From assembly GCF_002951835.1 (NCBI RefSeq), contig NZ_CP019448.1, positions 1,116,001 through 1,180,000 on the forward strand: 64,000 nt of DNA, read 5' to 3'. The notes below the pieces were generated by a model, which ran no database searches, was not told the origin of the DNA, and saw nothing but the letters and a program-made list of their open reading frames with translations. Shown here one piece after another: positions 52,333 to 59,000 of this stretch. Source of the DNA: Simonsiella muelleri ATCC 29453 (GTDB lineage: Bacteria; Pseudomonadota; Gammaproteobacteria; Burkholderiales; Neisseriaceae). The translations under genes and the position numbers were made by a program. Position 1 is the first letter of the stretch. Each line of letters begins with the position of its first letter.

Positions 52333-52638
52333 AGACTAATAGTTTTCTTTGATTTGCCAGTAACCACCAAAGCCAAACGCCAAGCTGCTAATCAATTTCG
52401 CCATTTTTTGCAACAAGACGGCTATGAAATGTTGCAATTATCGGTTTATTCGCGGATTGTGCGGGGGCGAGATATGTTGCAAAAACACTACACTCGTTTG
52501 CAAGCGCACTTACCATCGGAAGGAAATGTCCGTTGTTTAGAGGTAACTGAAAAACAATTTGTGAGTATGAAAATGCTGATTGGCAATCCAAGTCCGCGCG
52601 AAAAAAAGGTTAATTCGGAGCAACTTTTGTTATTTTAA
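52333..52638 (+). pseudogene. cas2: cas2, lacking its start
   Basis: From 52333 the frame reads RLIVFFDLPVTTKAKRQAA, then FRHFLQQDGYEMLQLSVYSR, LQAHLPSEGNVRCLEVTEKQ and LLLF. This follows type II-C Cas2 (VFFDLPVTT, FSVYARV, RLQAHLP) from about its ninth residue to the end. The initial Met and first residues are replaced by the family B element; only a TTG at 52354 could restart, and that would drop the conserved Asp of FFDLP. Cas2 and Cas1 form the spacer-integration complex; with cas1 gone, a function here is unlikely. Confidence 0.85.
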
Positions 52639-52662
52639 GCGTAATTTTTTAGGTAAGAAAAT

Positions 52663-52695
52663 CCCCGAAAGCCTTGATACATCAGGCTTTCGGGG
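52663..52695 (-). terminator. Hairpin between cas2 and the CRISPR array
   Basis: CCCCGAAAGCCT and AGGCTTTCGGGG form a perfect 12-bp stem with a 9-nt loop. In the minus direction it is followed by ATTTTCTT, in the plus direction by no T-run, so it most likely ends the CRISPR transcript. Confidence 0.75.
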
Positions 52696-52701
52696 AGGGG
52701 T

Positions 52702-53001
52702 ATTATAGCACTACGAGATGAGAGGGGGAACTACAACCGTGAACGTGATAGATGCGTGAACGTGATAATTATAGCACTACGAGATGAGAGGGGGAACTAC
52801 AACTGAGTGATAGATACGTGAGCGCGTGAGTGAATTATAGCACTACGAGATGAGAGGGGGAACTACAACTGTTGGACGTAGCAAAAGCCAAAGGTTGGGA
52901 TTATAGCACTACGAGATGAGAGGGGGGACGACAACAGGCTGCCCAGTGATTCAGGCAGCCTGAAAATTATAGCACTATGAGATGAGAGGGTGGACGATAA
53001 C
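52702..53001 (-). CRISPR. Type II-C CRISPR array, five 36-bp repeats and four 30-bp spacers
   Basis: Repeats at 52702-52737, 52768-52803, 52834-52869 (identical), 52900-52935 (2 changes) and 52966-53001 (5 changes, including both of those). All spacers are 30 bp. In crRNA sense (minus strand) the repeat starts GTTGTAGTTCCCCC and ends GTAGTGCTATAAT, matching the Neisseria type II-C repeat; its end TGCTATAAT is a perfect extended -10 promoter, as known for N. meningitidis. The most degenerate repeat is the first in crRNA sense and overlaps the 3' end of the adhesin gene. Spacer 4 (52936-52965) contains a DUS. Orientation is inferred from that repeat similarity. Confidence 0.97.
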
Positions 53002-56000
53002 TAATTCATCTGACAACGGTATTGTTGTGGTATCTAACGCATACGCATAGGTTGGCTGATGAGCAGAGTTAGCAGTGTCAGTTGCGGTGTGGGTTGGGTT
53101 GGCGGTCAGCATATTGGGTAAGGAATCCGCCACCACTTCATAATCCAACTGATGGTCATCATGAATTGGGGTATCATCTGTTGATTGTGTGGTGGTTTCG
53201 GTTAAATCATGCTGGCTGATGGTTTCCCATGTTGCGGTACTGTTCACAGGTTCGCTGCTGCTTACTGCATCTTTGGTATCAGCTGCCACATCGTCCACTA
53301 CTTCATAATCCGATTCAGCGGTGGTGTGGTATGCGTACACAGTATTGGCATTGGGTTGAATGTCGTAAGTGTATGCGGTGGCTGATTCATCGGTAGATGT
53401 GGTTTTTGCAGACAAATCCGCATAAACGCTGTTTTGTACATTGCTGTCTGGCACATAATATTGATGCGCTTGTGTATCGGTTTGGCTGGTGTTGGACGCA
53501 GCGCGATACACGTTATCGGCATTTTCATGTTCATGATGTGTTTGCCCATCGGTGGCGGATAAAGTATCCATTGCCGTGGTATCGTCTAATGTACGCGTTT
53601 CCCATTGTGGTGCTTGGTAAGCCGATTTCAGACGAGCCGCAGCGGCTTCATCAAAACGGTATTCCAATGCAGATGCGATATTTTTTAATGGATTACCGTA
53701 AGTATCTTGCCCAGTGGACAAGGTAATATACGGCGCACGCATATTTTGACCTGCTGGCGAATATTGCGACACGGGTTCACCAATCAAATCTTTGGTGGCA
53801 ATTTGGAACGTGAAATCGCCTGTAATACCATTGGTTTTTGTGGTGTAGGTATGTCCATTGATGGTGGTGGTGATGGTGTGTACCATCTTCAAATCATTAT
53901 CATCAAATCTAGATGCTAGTTGACCTTTAACTTCAATGTATTCAGCTTTTAATTCATCGGCACTCAAATAGTTATCACCCGTTAAATCGTCCAATTGGAG
54001 TTCCATATTGGTAGAAATTTTCACGAAATACTTCAATTCTGTGTTGACGGTTTGGGTTTCGCCATTTGCGGTGTGGGCAATTAAAGAGCCAGTGAGTGTA
54101 CGGTCGCTTAATGTTTTACGGCGTGTTCCTGTCTCAACCATGTCATCAGTTGGTAAATCAAAACTGAATTTACCATCTGCTTGAACGGCTTGTTTGTATG
54201 TTGTGCCAGCAAGCGAGATAGACACGATATCACCAGCTTTAAAATCACCAATGACAGTGCCTGTTACACGAGTGGTGGTGTTTTGTTCGTATTCGGTTCG
54301 GGCGATGATGTTGTCTTCTGTAACCTTATCAAACACCACATCGGCCAATTGAGCTTGATAACTGGTATTCAGGCTGCCTGAAGCTTTGTTACCATAATTA
54401 TCGGTTACATTGGCTACGATAGAAATATCATTGCTACCCCAATGCGCGTTTAATTCTGACCCTGCAACAGTAACAGTCCAATTCCTGCCCGATACGGTTG
54501 CAGCATGGGTTTTGCCATTGGCGATGACATTGACTTGTACATTGCTGTCGCTGGTGTCATATGTATCGTAATGGACTTTCCCAGAGAAAGTTACATTGCC
54601 TTGTAAATCATTCATTTTCAAGGTGGGTGCGGTGTCCAATTGAATGGTTGGAGTACTGGTGTAATTATTCACATCATAATTGGCGAATACTTCTTCACTG
54701 GTTGTTGTATTGCCCGCCACGTCTTGAGTATCCACAAAAACGCTGTATGTGCTATTTTGGGCTAATAATTCCCCTGGTACAGCAATATTGTAGGTATTGC
54801 CAACCAATTTGCCTTCAAAAGTACCATTGTTCCCGCCCAAAGTGATGGTTACTTTATCGCCATCGCGTGCATCGGCGACCATACCCGTGATGTTTACCAT
54901 TACGCCAGCTTTGGCTTCATCGGCATTGATGTTGTTGTCGTCTCCAACTTTTCCGATGGTAATTCTTGGCGTAGTGATTTCGGTGATGACTTGGTAATCG
55001 CGAGTGGTTTCTACAGTGGCGGTATTGCCTGCATTGTCCACATCAACTTTGACTGCCACTTGCCCTGTTTTGCCATTGACGGTATCAGTGGCATTTTTGG
55101 CTAACAGGCTGCCTGAAATATTTTCAAACGTGAACGAACCATCATTTTGTACTGTTGTGGTGTGTGTGGTTGTACCGATGGTCAGCGTTACTGTACCGCC
55201 CACAGCATTGGTGGTTGTACCTGTGATGTTTACCGAATTCATGGATTCATTTTTGTTAATGATATTGTCTTCGGTAATGCTGTTGAGCGAAATGGTTGGT
55301 TGCGCAATATCCTTAACCACTTGATAAGTGTGAGTATAAGTATTGGTTGAAGTATTTTGTGCGTCATCGGAATTATTCACGGTTACGGTGAATTGTGCAG
55401 GACTGCGATCCAATTCTTTGCCCGATACTTTGAATAAGAATGAGCCATCGTTTGCCAAAATGGTGCTTGGGTAAGATGTATCGCCGATTCGCAAAATAAC
55501 CGTGTCGCCGACGCGTGTATTGGTCGCATGACCTTTAATTTCAATGTCTTTGGCTTCCATTTTGCTTTCTTGCAAATTGATGATGTTGTCGCCTGTAATA
55601 TTATCTACGGTGATATCGGGTTTCTTCAATTCAATATCTACTTGATAATTATGCGTAACTTCATTGCTGGTGCTTTGGTTGCCTGCGGTATCGGTGGCAA
55701 TAACTTTAGCGGTTAATTGGGTTTGGGTAACCAAGTCGGCGTTAGGTACATCAATTGAATAAGTGTTGTTCACGACTTTGCCAGTGAATGTTTTGCCAGC
55801 AACGGTCAAAATCACTTCATCGTTATCACGCGCACCAGTGGTTGTCCCCGATACTTTGGTATAAGTTTGATTGGATTCTTGTAAATTCAATACATTATCT
55901 TCAGTAATCGGATTGACGGTAATGGTGGGTTGAGAGAGTGTGGTTTTAATTTCATAAGTCTGTTTAGCAGTCAATTCAGCCGAATTACCAGCATCATCAC

Positions 56001-59000
56001 GACCTGTAACGGTTACGCTGAATTGAGGCGGCACTTGGGCGACCAATACCGAAGTCGGTACAGCTACACTGAATCCACTGTTTTTAACCGTACCAAAATA
56101 TTTATTTGCGCCAACATAAATCACCACATCATCGCCTTCGCGCACATTTTTCAGGCTGCCTGAAAGCGTAGTCTGGGCTGCTGTTGATTCGACACGATTA
56201 ATGATATTGTCCTGTGTAACTGGGTTGATGGTAATTTTAGGTTCAGGAGCTTCAATGTCAACTGTATAACCAATTAGTTGGCTATTGCTTGATTGGTTAC
56301 CCAACGCATCACGTTTGGTTACACGGATTTCCACTTTAGCTGCGCCAGTACTGTCGGCGGCTTGTGCTAATTTTGCGCCGTCCACTGTGATTTCAAAGGT
56401 TTTGGCTTGAGAAACTTCTGTTTTGCCAATCACTTCTGTACCAATCAAGGCTTCTACCAAATCGCCATTTTGGGCATTTTCCACTGTACCTGTGATTTTT
56501 TGTTGGGTGGTGGATTCGGTTTTGTTGATGATATTGTCGCCGAATACTGGCAAATTCACATTCAAAACAGGTTGTTCAATGCTGGTAATGACTTGGTAAG
56601 TGTGTTCATAATGTGCGGTAGTGGTATTGCCTGCCTTGTCGCTGGCAGCCACATCAATCACAATTTTGTTGTTGGCGGCAGCGGCAGTCAAAACACTGGG
56701 TTCAACATTTAAGCTGAATCCATGATTTTTAATCAAAATATTTTCATACACTTTATCGCCGATGGTCACGGTTACTTTGTCGCCATCTTGTGTATTGCTG
56801 ATGCTGCCCACGACTGGAATATTGGCTAAACCCAATTCTGATGAGCTGATGATATTGTCATGGGTAATATTGTTGATGGAAATAACAGGCGTTTCTGCAA
56901 CTAAATCAACCGTATAAGCACGATTTGTGGTACTTGAATCCACGTTACCAGCCACATCAGTGCTGATGGCAGTGGCTTGGACTTTTAAATCGTTGGCTTG
57001 CAACAATACGGACGCGGGCACTTTTTGCGTGAATGTGCCATTGACCACATCAACCGTTTGTGTATACGAACCAATGACCAGATTCACTTTTTCAGTGCTG
57101 GCGATGGCGGTATTTTCTTTGGTAACGGTAACACTGCCTGAAATTTCAATATCTTGCTGCGATTCTGCTGCGTTGATGATGTCATCGGTGGCAATCGGAT
57201 TCAGTTTCACTTCAACCGTGTTGGCGGTGTTGATGATTTCATAAGTTTTGCTGTTGCTGGCGGTAATGGGGTTGCCTACATTGTCTTTGCCATTGACGGT
57301 AGCGGTAAGGCTTTTCACATTGGCATTGAGTAAATCAGAAGTATTCATGTCCAAGCTAAAGTGTCCATTGACGACTTTAGTGGTTTTGTAATAATCGTTG
57401 CCATCAATTTGGAAAGTAACTTCGCTGCCTGTTGGTACTCCTGACACGCTGCCTGAAACCGTGATGATTTGTGAATTGGTTTCATCGCGGTTAATGATGC
57501 CATCTTGTGCAATGGCATCTAAGGTTAAAGTGGCTTGTCCAACAGTGGTTTGTACGGCGTAATCGGCTGTATTGCTGCCTGGAGTTTGACTACCAAATTC
57601 ATCGGTAGCAATCACTTCCACGCGAATTTGTTTAGTGGTAGCCGTTGCTAATTCTGCGCCATTTACATTTACGGTAAATTGGTTGCCTGCCACTTCGCCC
57701 TTGCCAATTTCTTTATCGCCCAGATACACTTTTACCACGTCTTTATCACGCGCACCCGACACGCTGCCTGTAACAGGTACTTGCGTTTGTGATTCGGCCA
57801 AATTCACGGTGTTGTCATCGCCAGCCACGCTGGTCACGGTAACCACTGGCGCGGGAAGTGTTACCACTTCGTATTTGCCAATTTGTGAACCTGTTGCGGA
57901 GTTGCCTGCGGCATCGGTGGCAATGACTTCTACACGTACTTGGCTGTTGGTTTTTAAATCCGCGCCGTTCACATTCACATTGAATTGATTGGCTAAAATT
58001 TCGCCCGAACCAATTTCTTTATCGCCGACATAAATTTTGACTTTGTCGCCATCACGCGCACCCGACACGCTGCCCGAAACCGCTACTTCTTGTGTGGCTT
58101 CATTGGCGGTCAATTTATTGTCATCAGCCACGCTGTTGATGGTAATGATGGGTTCGGACAAAGTAGGGGTGGTGTAATTTTGGGTTTGGCTGGCGGATTT
58201 TTCGTTGCCAAATTTGTCTGTTGCGATGACTTCCACGCGAACAGATTTATCCGTAGCCACTGCCAAATCCGCGCCTTTGACGTTGACACTGAATTGGTTG
58301 CTTGAAACTTCGCCTTTGCCAATTTCTTTGTTGCCGACATAAATTTTGACTTTGTCGCCATCACGCGCCCCAGACACGTTGCCTGAAACCACTACATCTT
58401 GTGTGGCTTCGATTGTATTGATTTGATTGTCTTCGGAAATTGTTATTTTGCTAATCACAGGTGTTGCCAAAGTTGCCACTGTGTAATCCAGTGATTTTGT
58501 TCCTGTAATCTGTTGATTCAAATTGTCTTTTGTTGTGATTTCTACGGTTAATTTTGGGGTTTTGGCTGCTGCCAAAGTTGCGCCATCAACTTCTACGCTA
58601 AACGCATCAGCCGTTACTTTACCCTTGCCAATTTCCGTGCCGTCCAGCAAGACGCGTACTACATCGCCTGTTTTTGCGCCCGACACGCTGCCTGAAATCA
58701 ACACTTTTTCGGCAGCTTCTTTTTCATTTAAAACGTCATCGTTGGCAATTTTTGTCAACGAAATTTGTGGCGCAGCCAATGAATCCAATGCGTAGGTTTT
58801 GTTGGCGGTAACGGTCATGCTGTTGCCAGCGTCATCGGTTGCCACGATTTCTACGTCAACGGTTTTGTTTTGCGCTTGAACTAATTTTGCACTATCTACT
58901 TCAATATTAAATTTATTTTGATTAATTTCACCCGTTGCCAATTCTACGCCGTCCAACAATACGCGCACTTTGTCGCCATCACGCGCTTGTGAGACGTTGC

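Noticed and set aside
52663..52695. Hairpin beside the array as the 3' part of a tracrRNA
   Set aside because: No anti-repeat lies in front of it on either strand; a plain terminator for the CRISPR transcript explains it.
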